Source: Malus domestica
Taxonomy: Eukaryota > Streptophyta > Magnoliopsida > Rosales > Rosaceae
Direction of reading: 5' to 3'
NCBI RefSeq assembly: GCF_042453785.1
Contig: NC_091674.1
Location: forward strand, 27,073,001-27,137,000
DNA length: 64,000 nt
Shown: positions 23,837 through 37,200 of the stretch, in pieces
Numbering within the stretch: position 1 is the stretch's first letter
How the letters are laid out: each line of letters starts with the position of its first letter
Notes under the pieces: model-generated
Told to the model about the DNA's origin: nothing
Seen by the model: only the letters and a program-made list of their open reading frames with translations
The model's database searches: none
Position numbers and translations under genes: made by a program

Positions 23837-26800
23837 ATGGCGGTAGAAATTCCGAGCCGGCAGTTATTCATCGACGGCGAGTGGAAAGAACCGGTCCTCA
23901 AGAAACGCATTCCGATCATCAACCCTGCCACTGAGGAAACCATTGGTCTCTCTCTCTTCCTCGACTCTCTATGCTTTTTTATTTTGATTGTGGAAGTACT
24001 GATTTGTGGTTTGTAACTTGTTTTCCAAGTTAGGGCTCGTTTGAGAAAATGTTTCTCTAGAAAGCAATTGTGCTCACAAGCGCTTTTACTAGAAGTGTTT
24101 CAATCCAGAAACACGTTTAACTTTTTGAAACTTTTTTCAGACAACAACTGTTAGAAGTGCTTTGGATTATATGAAAACGCTATTAGCCATCCCAAAAGCA
24201 CTTCTGGATAGGGGTTTCGATGAAATGATATGTGAATTAGTGGTTGATTTGTGGGAATGTGTGATGCAGGGGATATTCCCAGAGCTACTGCTGGTGATGT
24301 GAAGATTGCTGTGGAGGCTGCTCGCAGAGCCCTTGCCAGGAACAACGGGAAAGATTGGTCCTCTGCGCCAGGGGCTTCTCGTGCCAAGTATTTGCGCGCT
24401 ATTGCTTCTAAGGTACATTGTCTCTGAAATGATCAATCTGGTTATCATCAGTTGCATGTTAAAACAGTATTACTGCTGATCGTGTTTCGATCTTCTAATC
24501 TTTCAAATAGTTTTGAATAACTCTCACTGTAATGAAATTGTTAGAGATGTCTTAAGCTTTTAGTACTTTTGATGCAGATAAACGAGAGAAAAACCGAGCT
24601 AGCCAAACTCGAAGCAATGGATAGCGGAAAACCACTGGATGAAACTGTTTCTGACATAGTATGCTAGTGACAAATATTGAAATTATTGCTTACGGCATGA
24701 TGCATAAGGTCTTATGTCATGTCATGGCACCTAATTAACTCAAATTCGATACAGGGGGAAGTCGTAAGCTGTTTCGAGTACTACGCAGGCCTTGCCGAAG
24801 GATTGGATGCAAAGCAAAAAACTCCGGTTTCTCTTTCCACGGAGAAGTTCAAAACTCATGTTCTTAAGGAACCGGTCGGGGTTGTTGGGTTGATCACAGC
24901 ATGGTATGTTGCAGCATCTTTATTTCAAAAGAAGCCTGAAGCATCTTAATAATGATTTATATGTTAAGGAACCAAAAGTGCTCAACCAAAAGTGCTTATC
25001 TATTATGTTAAGGAACTACCCTTTGTTAATGGCTGCGTGGAAAGTAGCTCCTGCCTTGGCTGCTGGCTGTACTGCTATACTGAAACCGTCTGAGTTGGCA
25101 TCTGTGTATGTCCTGGTTGGTTTATACTTTATACATACGTAGTACTCAATTGGTATCTTGATTTTTCACATATATGCGTACCATTTGTGTTATCCATCGA
25201 TTCTAGAACTTGTTTGGAGCTAGCTGAGGTGTGTATAAATGTTGGTCTTCCTCCCGGTGTCCTCAACATTCTGACTGGACTAGGCAATGAAGCCGGCGCT
25301 CCTTTATCAACTCATCCAGATGTTGATAAGGTTCAGCTTTTTCTCTTTACTAATTATGTTATTTGAATTTCTGCATACTCGATGATTGTAAGATGTTCTG
25401 AATTGTTAGCCACCAGGCTGTAATTGCTATGTGATTAATATTCAACAGATCTCATTTACCGGAAGTACTCTCACCGGGACCAAGATTATGGCAGCTGCAG
25501 CTCAATCGGTCAAGGTAGGTTGAAAAACTTAAAATCTTTCTAATGTGATAACTGATCCATTTTGTTTTCGGGGTTCATTCTCTTCGTTAAATCTTCGCAT
25601 ACTTTCTCCTATGCGGTTTCTTTGTAGCCTGTTGCATTGGAGCTTGGAGGGAAAAGCCCCATTGTTGTTTTTGATGATGCTGATATGGAAAAGGGTTAGT
25701 ACCTCTTGGGCAAATAAATTGCTTCCGTTAGAAACTAGTTGCGCACGGATAGGACATGCACGCGCATCTGATTGAAACATGTTAGAAAAACAATAAACAT
25801 ATAGATATAGTACTGCTGCCGGATGATGGTACTGTTATGTTAACTCTCTATCACTCTATGATTCAATTGAACAGCTGTGGAATGGACCTGCTTCGGTATA
25901 TGTTCGTCAGGTGGTCAGACTTGCAGCTCAACCTCCCGTCTCATAGTGCAGGTAAGTATAATAGCGTGATCGATGCTACATTACTTTCTGTTAGTCCCTT
26001 CTAAGTTACATAGATATTTATTAGAGTACTAATTAATCCCTCACATTTCGACTTTAGGAAAGCATTGCTATGGAGTTTGTGAACAGGCTTGAGGACTGGA
26101 CCAAACTCATCAAGATTTCCGATCCTCTGGAAGAAGGTTGCAGGCTTGGCCCTGTTGTTAGTAAAGGGCAGGTAAATCGACTGTCAACAATCTCTGCATT
26201 TTATGTGAGATTCTCCGTGTGCGAGCGAGTGAACGCGTTTGTGTTTGTCTTTTGAGACAACGAAAAGCTTTAAATTTCGTTCTGAAGTTTACGATCCAAG
26301 TGAGTGTTATCTAATCTTCACTGCATTTGGTTCAGTATGAGAAAATATTTAAGTACCTCGAAGGGGCTAGAAGTGCAAAAGCAAAAGTTCTGTACGGCGG
26401 GAATCGTCCTGAGGTATAAACTAACCTATACATGTTACATGACTTTATTCTGTATCAAAAACTTGAGACTGCTAAAAAAAAGGATGGCAATGGCAGCATC
26501 TGAAGAAGGGATTCTTCATCGAACCGACTGTCGTAACTGAAGTAACATGCGCCATGAAAATATGGAGAGAGGAATTTCTCGGGCCGGTTCTTTGTGTCAA
26601 AACATTCAATACAGAAGAGGAAGCCCTTGACTTAGCAAATGACAGCCCGTGAGTTGAATCTCCTCTTCTTTTTAGCCCCGTTTCCTTCTTTCGGTCAATT
26701 TCTTCCTCTTATAGTCTCCTTACTACCCACATTTGTTTGATCTTCCTTTGACGTTTGTTTGATCTTCCTTTGACAGTTATGGCTTAGGTGCTGCTGTCAT

Positions 26801-27560
26801 GTCAAAAGATTTAGAAAAGTGTGAGCGCTTTGCTACGGTAAGACTGATAAGATATTATAAGTTAGTGTTCTAACAATCGCTCTAGGCGGCGTATAAGCAC
26901 TGGCGTAATGCCACTGCCATGATTAAGGCCGAATCGTTAGAAAAATTGGCAGGGAACTAGGCAGGCAACGCGTGGGTTGGGTGGGCTGCAGATCGGCAGA
27001 AATCTCTAAATGGAAGTTGTTAAAAAATCTGCATAATCACTCGCCTAAGCCCTGTCTAGGGCCTTGGGCGCTACGGCCTTCTCCACCGTTTGACTACAGC
27101 CTAGTGGTTTTTAGAACATTGCATATAATTGGTTGTATATTCCTTTTTAGTATCTCTTCCATCACGTTATATACATGACGTGAGGAATATTAATGGCATA
27201 ATTTTGATAATTTGGTTACGAATTGTGTGTCATTTTGTTGGTGTGATGCTTTGCAGGGCGTTCAAGCAGGAGTTGTATGGATCAATTGCTCACAACCATC
27301 CTTCATTCAGGCTCCATGGGGAGGCTACAAACGAAGCGGTTTCAGCCGCGAATTAGGAGAATGGTACAGTTTCTTAATCTTATGTTAATTTAATTTTAAT
27401 ATTGTGTTATGATTTTGATTAGGGGAAGGGTAATGATGGTATTTCCGTTTTTCTGTTGTGCAACAGGGGACTTGAGCTTTACTTGAACATCAAGCAAGTT
27501 ACTGAATATGTATCAGATCAACCTTATGGTTGGTTTGAGCCACCTCCTCCAAGTCCCTGA
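23837..27560 (+). CDS. ALDH10: ALDH10 aminoaldehyde/betaine aldehyde dehydrogenase, divergent copy
   Basis: NAD-dependent aldehyde dehydrogenase of the plant ALDH10 family, which oxidises aminoaldehydes and, in some members, betaine aldehyde. Fifteen exons: 23837-23945, 24270-24412, 24578-24658, 24755-24903, 25013-25105, 25207-25330, 25449-25514, 25628-25694, 25875-25951, 26058-26171, 26336-26413, 26497-26648, 26777-26837, 27257-27363 and 27467-27560 (1515 nt, 504 residues). The nucleophile Cys ([11 protein letters not shown]), the general base Glu (ALELGGKSP) and the aromatic residues of [11 protein letters not shown] are kept. Unlike its neighbour it has Ser in place of the Trp six residues before the nucleophile (SoBADH W285), Ser in SQPSF where Cys450 is usual, Val at the position of residue 441, TAWNY for TPWNY, GFSREL for GFGREL, and ends PPPPSP without a peroxisome signal. 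The frame is open throughout, so the product may have altered substrate range and a cytosolic location. Confidence 0.93.
26870..27125. repeat. Probable repeat insertion in ALDH10 copy-1 intron 13
   Basis: Intron 13 is about 420 bp here against 100 bp in the tandem copy. The extra DNA is GC-richer than its surroundings (tctaggcggcgtataagcac; cctaagccctgtctagggcc; gccttgggcgctacggcctt) and resembles the GCCTAGGCGC-type repeats of plant genomes. Class and ends were not determined. Confidence 0.4.
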
Positions 27561-28091
27561 ACAGAAGAATTTGAAAAAAATGAAAAATTAGAAAATAATT
27601 CAACTATGTTGAATAAAATAAAAAGGTTAATATATATTTCAGTGTGTCTGAAACACAGAGTGCTACACCACTTGTGTCACTATATAAATGGTGAGATACT
27701 TGTGTTAAAAAATTAACAAATGAAAAAATAAAACATCATTCCACTTGTATAGTAACACGTGGTGTACCACTCGTGTTCCGGGTACAATAAATATGTAATG
27801 AACTGGACTTTAGAGAAATAACTATTTGAGTATATATTCATGTTGCTATGTTGTATTCGTTCTTAAGAAACAAGTTACGTGATTATTTCGTGAAAAATAA
27901 TATTTTGGACGGCTTTTAATTTAAGTAATTGGAACGTTTTTCCCTATCTCAAAACTAAGCGTTTAATTTTCTTATTTTAAATATAACAGTATCTCAATTT
28001 TAAAATGTAACAGTATCTCAAACTAATATTCACGGTCAAATAAAAATTTCAAATGCATGATATTTTGTTATTTGTTCTGATCCTAGTTATC

Positions 28092-28128
<37 letters not shown>

Positions 28129-28314
28129 TCACAGGCTACTATCGGTAGCTTGCACGTCTAGATTATGCATTATTGGGATTTGCTATTTTTCAACAATTTC
28201 AGCGATTCCAGAAAATCCCACCAAAGAACGTCACATCACGTTGCTGCTTAGCCCGGCCTCTGCTTATCACTCTATCACTGCGCAGAGAGAGAGAGAGAGA
28301 GAGAGAGCTGAAAA
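27561..28314. other. Spacer between the tandem ALDH10 genes
   Basis: A 754-bp spacer with a poly-A tract (about 28094-28126) and a (GA)n tract at 28284-28306 just before the second start codon. The GA tract probably lies in the 5' UTR of the second gene. No other feature was seen. Confidence 0.7.
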
Positions 28315-31300
28315 ATGGCGATCCAAATACCGAGTCGGCAGCTGTTCATCGACGGCGAGTGGAGAGAACCGGTCCTCAAGAAACGCATCCCAATCATCAA
28401 TCCTGCTACTGAACAAATCATCGGTCTTTTTCTCACCCTGAGCATTTTTGTCAATTAAATTAATTTCTGGGTTGTTTTTCTAAATTTAATTTACTGTTTA
28501 ATCATGGCATTTGATCGTTTGATGTATTTAGTAGCTGAAGAGTTTGAGCATAAATTTAATGTAAATTGGCTTTATTTACTGACCCAGAACTTGTTTTCGT
28601 AAAACATTTTATTAGATTCGTAAAATAGAGTGCTGGGTATTCGATTCGCGCTTGATCTTCTAATGGGAGATCCAAAGATCGTCTCTTTTTTTTTTCTTTC
28701 AAATTTCTATGCTATCTGTGTTTATACATAAACGATGGAAAGAAGTGATGGGTTTTGTAATCTTAATTAAATCCGATACGTGAACTGGTTGTGGAATGTG
28801 TGGATGCAGGGGATATACCTGCAGCTACTGCTGAAGATGTGGAGATTGCGGTGGAGGCTGCTCGGAAAGCCCTTGCCAGGAACAAGGGGAGAGACTGGGC
28901 CTTGGCGCCTGGGGCTGTTCGTGCCAAGTATTTGCGCGCTATTGCTGCTAAGGTATTGGCTCTGTTGTCAATTAAATTAATCGGGTCTTGAATTGGATGT
29001 TGAAAGCGTATGGGGAAACCGATAGTTGTAGTTGTTATGCTATATACTTGTCTCGATTCATATGTTTGGAGGTTGATATTTTAACATTCAAGAAGAAATG
29101 GGTCTGAACGGAACAATTTTGATTAACTGCCTCGTGTTTCTTTCAAGTCTCTTTCTTGGACAATTGTTGATTTTCTAACTTCCATAATGATCTTTCAAAG
29201 ATTTGGTCGTGTTCAGATGTCTTAAGATTTTCTTGTTTTTGTTTGCGTGCAGATAGCAGAGAGAAAATCTGAAATAGCCAAGCTCGAAGCAATTGATTGT
29301 GGAAAACCATTGGATGAAGCTGCATGGGACATAGTATGCTTGTGATTCTCTGACAATTTGAATTGTTATTTATCATGCATAAAGTCTTATGTTCTGGCAC
29401 ATGCAACGCAGGATGATGTTTCTGGTTGTTTTGAGTACTATGCAGACCTTGCTGAAGGTTTGGATGCACAGCAAAAGACTCCTATTTCTCTTCCTATGGA
29501 GCAATTTAAGAGCCATGTCCTTAAGGAGCCCATTGGCGTTGTTGGGTTAATTACACCATGGTATTTGCTGCTTCTTTATATTAAATGAGTATGCATTCAA
29601 TTTTAGTAAGATTTTCTTCCTTGGTGGTTGCACTAACCTGTTTGTAAAGTAAATTTTCATGTGTAAACCTTAAATTTTGGATTGTGAATTGTCCCAGTGG
29701 TCCCGCTAGCAACGACAATCTTTAGATATTGTAGGTTTATCTTGTAAATAGCCTTCCAGTGTTATTAAGAAGCATCTTTATTATTTATATGGTGATGAAG
29801 TGCTTATGTTTTTATGTTTAAGGAACTACCCTTTGTTAATGGCTACATGGAAAGTCGCTCCTGCCTTAGCTGCTGGGTGTGCTGCAATATTGAAACCATC
29901 TGAGTTGGCATCTGTGTATGTCCCTTTTTGGTTTATAACTTTATATATACTTTCTTCAGCTCTTATGTTGCTTTTGTACATTGTATGCCTATCATCATGT
30001 TATCAATCAATTTTAGGACTTGTTTGGAGCTAGCTGATGTGTGTAGAGAGGTCGGTCTTCCTCCTGGTGTCCTCAATATCCTGACTGGGCTGGGCCATGA
30101 AGCTGGTGCTCCTTTGGCATCTCATCCCCATGTTGATAAGGTTCGGGTTTTTCCTTGCTAATCTGTAGTTGGAAATTCTACGAATACATCTTCTTGTAAT
30201 CCTGTAAATTTGTTAGTTGTGACATCTTGGGTTGTTTTAGCTGTGCGGCGGTAATAGCAATAAACTTATATTCAACAGATTGCGTTTACCGGAAGTACTA
30301 TGACTGGGAGCAAGATTATGACAGCTGCAGCCCAATTGGTGAAGGTACAGTCAAGGCTTTGTAATCTGATAATTGTTCATTTATATTTGTGACATTTGTT
30401 CTCTTCATTTGAACTTCATATACCATCTCCGATGGTGTTTGGCAGCCTGTTTCACTGGAGCTTGGTGGGAAAAGCCCAATTGTTGTTTTTGATGATGTTG
30501 ATATCGACAAGGGTTAGTTCCTCATGAAGGCTACTTTTTAGACTTACTTGTTTTTTTATAACTATATACTTCCATCAGGATCTAGTTGTATAGGGAGAAA
30601 ATCTATGAATCTAAAGTGAATTGAAAAAAGATACTATTCCTGGTACTATAATGGTAATTGTTTACTCTATGACTCAAACAGCTGCTGAATGGACTGCCTT
30701 CGGTATCTTTTGGACAAATGGTCAGATTTGCAGTGCAACATCTCGTCTTATAATACATGTAAGTATGATAGCAAGATGATACATCACTTTTTGTCAGTTC
30801 CTTCTCTGTTGCACGGATGATGGTTTATCTTTTTAAACTAAGTGGATATTACACGTAAATTCAAACAATTCTAGACCGCGCGGTTCATGCATGATAATTA
30901 ACTTTTGTGCTACAACATCATCAATTGTGCCACTTTCCCGTGGGTAGTTGAATGTGGTTTCCCTAGAAGCTTATTCATGGTGCCATCTTAAGCAAGCTTA
31001 TACTACTGTATTAATTTCCTTGCACCTTGTTTCAGGAAAACATTGCAGCAAAGTTTTTGGATAGGCTTGTGCAATGGTGCAAAAACATCAAGATTGCAGA
31101 TCCTCTTGAAGAAGGGTGCAGGCTTGGCCCTGTTGTTAGTGGAGGGCAGGTGAGTATACCATTAACAATATTTGCTTTTTGTTTCTGTTTTTAATTCTCT
31201 ATTTCTTGAATTGGGGGATAGTGTGTTGAAGAAACAGGTCCACCAAAGTTCCAACTGGTTATCTTTTTCTCGTTTTAAGTCTGTAAATATAAGATTTGGA

Positions 31301-32823
31301 CTTATGATACTCAAGTTGTCACTCTTGTAAAACATGTAAAACAAGGGCTGTCTAAATCAGCAAGTGTGAGCTGTTCATCCTTCCAATATTTTGAACATGT
31401 CTAGGTAGTTGTTTGGACGTTGATAACTATGTTATATTCGAGCTTATCTTGTGTGTGGGCCTGGGTTCTAATTTCAAATCTTAACCAGTAATGAACCATT
31501 TTTATAGTGTCTGGAAAGTGTTTTTTTAAATCTAAAATTGCCATGTTTATGCTAAAACAACTCCCCAGCTATTTATGTTGCAGCCTTGCTGGACAGTCTG
31601 TTGAAAAGTTTCTTCTTTGGATGAATTTAGGCTGATAAATTGTATTTTATGTTTGTTATAAAGATGAGTCCCTACGGTTTGACATGCATCAGGGCATATA
31701 GGTCACTTTCTCTGGGTGATAATTATACGTGTGTTCTTCAGATACAAAAATATGCAAAAGTCAAACAGTTAGTAACATCAAGTAGTTCAAATCTTTAATT
31801 TCACTGTCCAGTTTATAATTGAAGTACTAGAATATTACCTGATTTTCACTGGATCTGTTTCAGTACGAGAAAATATTGAAGTTCATCGCAACAGCTAAGA
31901 GTGAAGGCGCAAGAGTTTTGAGTGGTGGGGCTCGTCCTGAGGTATAAACCTATGTTTCCATCAAGCCCATTCTGCTGCTTTATTTGTCACAAACTCAATA
32001 TGTGAGTTATATTATTGGTGGATGGCAGCATCTAAAGAAAGGATTCTTCATTGAACCAACAATCATAACTGATGTAACAACCTCCATGCAAATCTGGAGA
32101 GAAGAAGTTTTCGGACCTGTTCTTTGTGTCAAAACATTTAGTTCAGAAGACGAAGCTCTTGAACTAGCAAACGACAGCCAGTGAGTTGACTCTTATTTCT
32201 GTCGTGTCCATAGTGAGAGATTTGTTTGACTGCCTTTTTTGTCCCATTTTGACTGATGAAGTTTATTGAACTTTGACAGTTATGGCTTAGGCGCTGCAGT
32301 CATATCGAAAGATTTAGAAAGGTGTGAGCGTGTCTCTAAGGTGAGACTTCTTTATACTTCTTTTGTGAATGGATCATCCCTGCCCCAGCATTCGTAAAAA
32401 CAGCATCTGATTATGAGTTGTGTTTCTTGTTCTTCTGCAGGCCCTTCAAGCGGGAATTGTATGGATAAACTGCTCGCAACCATGCTTCTGTCAGGCTCCA
32501 TGGGGAGGCAACAAACGAAGTGGTTTTGGGCGTGAATTAGGGAAATGGTATGGCTTTCTCGGCATTGTGTTATAATGTTCCGTTGATATTGCATATATTT
32601 TGGGCCTAATATAATCACACTACATATCCGAACTAAGCATAAAAGAACAACGAACATTGCATTACAGTTTCTTCTGCAAATTAAGATCGATGAACTGCGG
32701 ATGGTAATAATAGTTTCTTCTCTTTTGAACAGGGGGCTTGATAATTACTTGACCGTGAAGCAGGTTACTGAATATGTATCTGATGATCCATGGGGTTGGT
32801 ACAAGTCGCCTTCAAAGCTGTGA
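28315..32823 (+). CDS. ALDH10: ALDH10 aminoaldehyde dehydrogenase, peroxisomal-type copy
   Basis: Second ALDH10 gene. Fifteen exons: 28315-28423, 28810-28952, 29253-29333, 29412-29560, 29823-29915, 30017-30140, 30279-30344, 30446-30512, 30682-30758, 31036-31149, 31864-31941, 32029-32180, 32280-32340, 32441-32547 and 32733-32823 (1512 nt, 503 residues). Every exon but the last equals its counterpart in the upstream gene, which proves tandem duplication. Family residues are intact: [37 protein letters not shown] with the nucleophile Cys and the substrate-box Trp, and [12 protein letters not shown]. The residue matching SoBADH 441 is Ile (AGIVWINC), a state linked with aminoaldehyde dehydrogenases that use betaine aldehyde poorly. 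The C-terminus SPSKL is a canonical PTS1, so a peroxisomal location is expected. Its position next to KJC matches ALDH10A8 of Arabidopsis. Confidence 0.95.
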
Positions 32824-34278
32824 AAGTTTACCCGCGAAATAGTATGGTGAAAACTGCAGATGTACTGATAACGCACAGGAATAAAGAGGGTGAAAATATG
32901 TACTGAGCTAGAAGACTGGATGTCTATTTTAACCATTTGACTGGGAATAAGATACGGTTGAATTCAGAGGTACTTTGTTGAGGAGGAGGAAGTCATGGTT
33001 AAAATCTTGGGTGCAACCAGTGTTATATCCTCTTGTGCACGTGACGAGCAGGCGTAAGAGGATATACACTTAGTTATACTTAAGCATTTTTTTATAGTCA
33101 TGATATATTACAGTCGCGCACAAAGTCATAATTAACCTTTCCATTTCTCAATAGTCTTATAGATCTCATAAAATTGCTACCCATGATGCAGTGCGTACTA
33201 TTGGCAAGGGTTCCAATTGTTTTAGGGGATCATAAATTCCACTACAAAAAAAGAATCGAACTTGAATGCAAGAAGGTGGTCATACTATTCTTTTGTGCGA
33301 AAACTCGATGTATGTTGGGGCCATGGCAACCCTACATTCTGGTACTGCTGTGGCTGCCAACATTCCGGTCATCATATTGTTGATCTAAAATGTGATGGCT
33401 TTTCGGTGGTGGCTTGTTCCACAAGGAATTGGCCACTAAGTTTGGGAGTTAATGTCACAAGGTATGAAGGCAAGCTTCAATCTTTCTCAAAGTTTAAACA
33501 TGTAAGTGAAGTTTCACCTTTTCCCCTTCTTAGTCTTGAAGCCAACTTCTTTCAAATTAAATGGCAATCTTTACTCTCTTTGGTGGTAAATCTTAATAAA
33601 ATTCAACGAAAAATAATGAAAATGGCTTGTAAATGTTGAGTTTTAATCAAAAGAAATAAAAGTGTTGTAATAAATGAATAATATCATGAATAACTTTTTA
33701 GAGTAGAAATATCATTTAAGTTAAAAATGAACCGCACCAGAAATATTTCGTTAAAATTTCTTAAAATTAAATGTAACGAGTTAGTGAGGTGTTCGTGTCC
33801 ACGACAACTAGGCTGAGAGATTCCCAAACAGTCAGCCTCACTGGGATGCCCAGTTACCCGGGTCCCACCCACCTCCCTCAGGACCCCCTCCATATGGAAT
33901 AAGTAATGGGAAAAAAACAGAGGGAACCTTCCTCTGCGCTGTCTCTCTCTCTGCATTTATCTTCCAAACTTCGGATTGGATATACTCACATCCTCATACA
34001 CTGCATTATTATTATAATACACGTTCTGGATTCCACCGACCCTTTTTAATCTCTCTCTCTCTCTCTCTGAGCTGTGAGAAACCTCAGATTTTGTCCGTTG
34101 CTGTAGCTTCCTTCTTCCCTGGTGAACCTCCAACTACAGATTTTGGCTTTCCATATAAATTATGCATTTGGGCTCCTTTGTTACTGCCACTCCATTCCTT
34201 TTATTCAAGTTTCTGGGTTTCTAGCGGAACCACCGCTGCCTCCGTCGGCTTTTGGGATCTGGGTTTTCTGCATAAGGC
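32824..34278. other. Spacer between ALDH10 and KJC
   Basis: Contains the ALDH10 3' UTR, a stretch with no recognisable content (33000-33600), a decayed MITE copy at 33612-33768, and the KJC promoter and 5' UTR. The last has a (CT)n tract at about 34051-34068. Confidence 0.6.
33612..33768. mobile_element. Decayed MITE copy
   Basis: Shares blocks with 653-798: tgttgagttttaat near the left, actttttagagtagaaat in the middle and atttcgttaaaatttct at the right. It is strongly diverged, hence old. Confidence 0.4.
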
Positions 34279-37200
34279 ATGGGGAGCTCGGACGACAAGG
34301 TGGTTGCTGTGATCATGGTGGGTGGGCCCACTAAAGGTAAATATAATGTTACTGTCATCATCTTTGGATCGAATAATGAGACCCCATTTCTCAATTTCTC
34401 TCAGTTTTGGTGATGCTTGTTTGAATTTTCATTGGAAAGTTCGATGCTTTGTGCATTTTTGAGAGATTTAACTTTGAGGGTAAATTTCAATTGTTGAATC
34501 ATGAATTGGGAATCATGGCATTTCTCTTACAATCTTTGAGAAAGCACTTCTTGATATATTGGAGTTTCAATTCTACAGGAACTAGATTCCGGCCATTGTC
34601 ACTGAATATACCGAAGCCGCTTTTTCCATTAGCAGGACAACCAATGGTTCATCATCCGATTTCCGCTTGTAAAAGGGTATATTCTTGTAGATAAATCTGT
34701 CATTTCTGGCTTCATAGTGTGCATACTAGTTGAATTCACTGTCTTTTGGATTACAGATTCCGAACCTCACACAAATTTTCCTCATTGGTTTCTACGAGGA
34801 GCGTGAATTCGCGTTATATGTGTCCTCAATCTCTAATGAGCTTAAAGTCCCTGTTAGGTGTGAGATCCTGCTTTTGTTTTCCAGTTAGTAGTTACTGATT
34901 AGATCTTGAAAATATTGAACTGGATTTGATGTTTAATCTGTTGGTTGTACATTGCGTTGGTGTGGCGATTAGATATTTGAGGGAAGACATGCCACATGGA
35001 TCAGCTGGTGGACTTTATAATTTCAGAGATCTGATCATGGAAGACAACCCGGTTAGTCTTTTACCAACTCCTTTTTAATCAATTGATAAGTTTTTATCTG
35101 GTTTTTTTTGTTTGTTTGTTTAGGTCTTTCCTCTTAAATAAGTTGTGTCGATGCATACATGTTCTAATTCTCAGGCAAAAGGCTGATTGTGGTTCTTATA
35201 TTTGTTTGCAGTCGCACATTGTCTTGTTGAATTGTGATGTTTGCTGCACTTTTCCGCTTCCAGAAATGCTTGGTAATTGTTTCATGAGTTGCTGGGAGTA
35301 TCGTATGATTGTTTCCAGGTTATTCATTGTGGATTTATAAGGGGATTCCAGAAAGCTTAATCTCCACTTTTTGCCGTGTTTATTTGCAGAGGCTCACAAA
35401 AAATATGGTGCTATGGGAACAATCCTTGTGATCAAGGTTGGTCAAAAAATGTGCAAAGTTATTTAATAATAATATTGATTATTATATTATCTATTGTTCT
35501 CCATATCTAAGTTTTCTTCTTTCTATGTATAGGTTTCTGCTGAATCAGCCAGTCAGTTTGGGGAACTGGTAGCTGATCCGGTCACCAATGAACTGTTGCA
35601 TTACACCGAGAAGCCTGAGACTTTTGTACGTTTGAGATTGGAATTTCAAGCTTTTGGTGCATCAATGGAGAATTTTTTGCTCTCCTTTATCTTTCTTTCT
35701 ATAATTCTTATTTTATTCAGGTCAGCGACAGGATAAATTGTGGTGTCTACATATTTACACCAGACATTTTTAACACCATCAAAGGTGTTTCCACTCAGTG
35801 GAAGGACAGAGGTAGTGATACATTCTCCATGAATAGGTTGCCTGTGCTATTAGTGTGCTTTAATTTTGGTAACATGAAAGTTTAGTTCAACAAGCACACG
35901 GTATCTTTTTCATTTCTTTGTCAGTAGGAAATTCTTTGATACATAGATTGCTTCGACTAACATGTATTTTCACTTATTGATAGCATTGGTATTCACCATG
36001 CTGAAATCTGGACCGTTTTCTGGTATTTGCAGCTGATTTAAGACGTCTGTCCAGCTTCGAATCCCTTCATTCAGCAACAAGGTTTCTCTTCATATAGTAT
36101 AAAAAGTTAAAAACTACGTTGTTTAGTGAATTAAAAACACCGCTTTACTATAGTGCCATCCAACATATTGAATTGACTAGAATAGAAAGGTAATGCTGAT
36201 AGAGAGTTCCTTTATCAGGAATGCTCCCACGCATTTTGTAAGGCTAGATCAAGATATCCTATCGCCTCTTGCGGGGAAAAAGCAGTTATACACATATGAA
36301 ACCTTGGACTTCTGGGAACAGATCAAAACTCCTGGGTAAGATTTGCGTCCAAGGTGTTGTCTTGCTATAACCTTGTCCTCATCAGTCTGGGCCATCTTGT
36401 AAATATTTTGTGTTGATACTTGCAGAATGTCATTAAGGTGTTCTGGTTTGTATCTTGCACAATTTCGATTCACCAATCCACATCTCTTGGTGAGTGGAGA
36501 TGGTACAAAGAGTGCCAGTATTACCGGTGATGTTTATGTTCATCCATCAGCAAAAGTACATCCAAGTGCTAAGGTACGTTTTCTCTCATACTGGCTTTAC
36601 TAAATGTGCACATTCAACGAATGGCCTTGCAAAAATCTCATTCGAACCAGTTTAGGAATCCTATGACTAGGTTGTTGTAACTGTGATTTATATAGTGAAA
36701 CAGATTAGTATTGTCGCTTTCCAGATCATTTAGCATTCCCTTAGTAATGCATCTATTAAATCTCCTGTTATCTGCTCGTACAGATTGGTCCCAATGTCTC
36801 AATATCTGCAAATGCTCGCATAGGAGCTGGTGTGAGGCTCATAAGTTGTATCATCCTTGACAATGTCGAAATAAAGGTACATAACAAAAGCATAGGTTAT
36901 GGAGTGCATCCTCGACATCGCCTCATGTTGACATATGTACGATGCTTTGTTTCAGGAAAACGCAGTTGTTATTCATGCAATTGTTGGATGGAAATCTTCA
37001 ATCGGGAGATGGTCTCGTGTCCAGGCACGTTCAAAAACTTTCTACCAACCCATGCTTAATAACATAACTCCAACGTTCTTTCGTTATTTAAAGCTTTGTT
37101 GCAATTGACTTCTAAGTTTGGCACTATGATTTCAGGCTACTGGGGATTACAATTCAAAGCTCGGGATCACGATCCTTGGTACATAAATCCTTTCGTTTTC

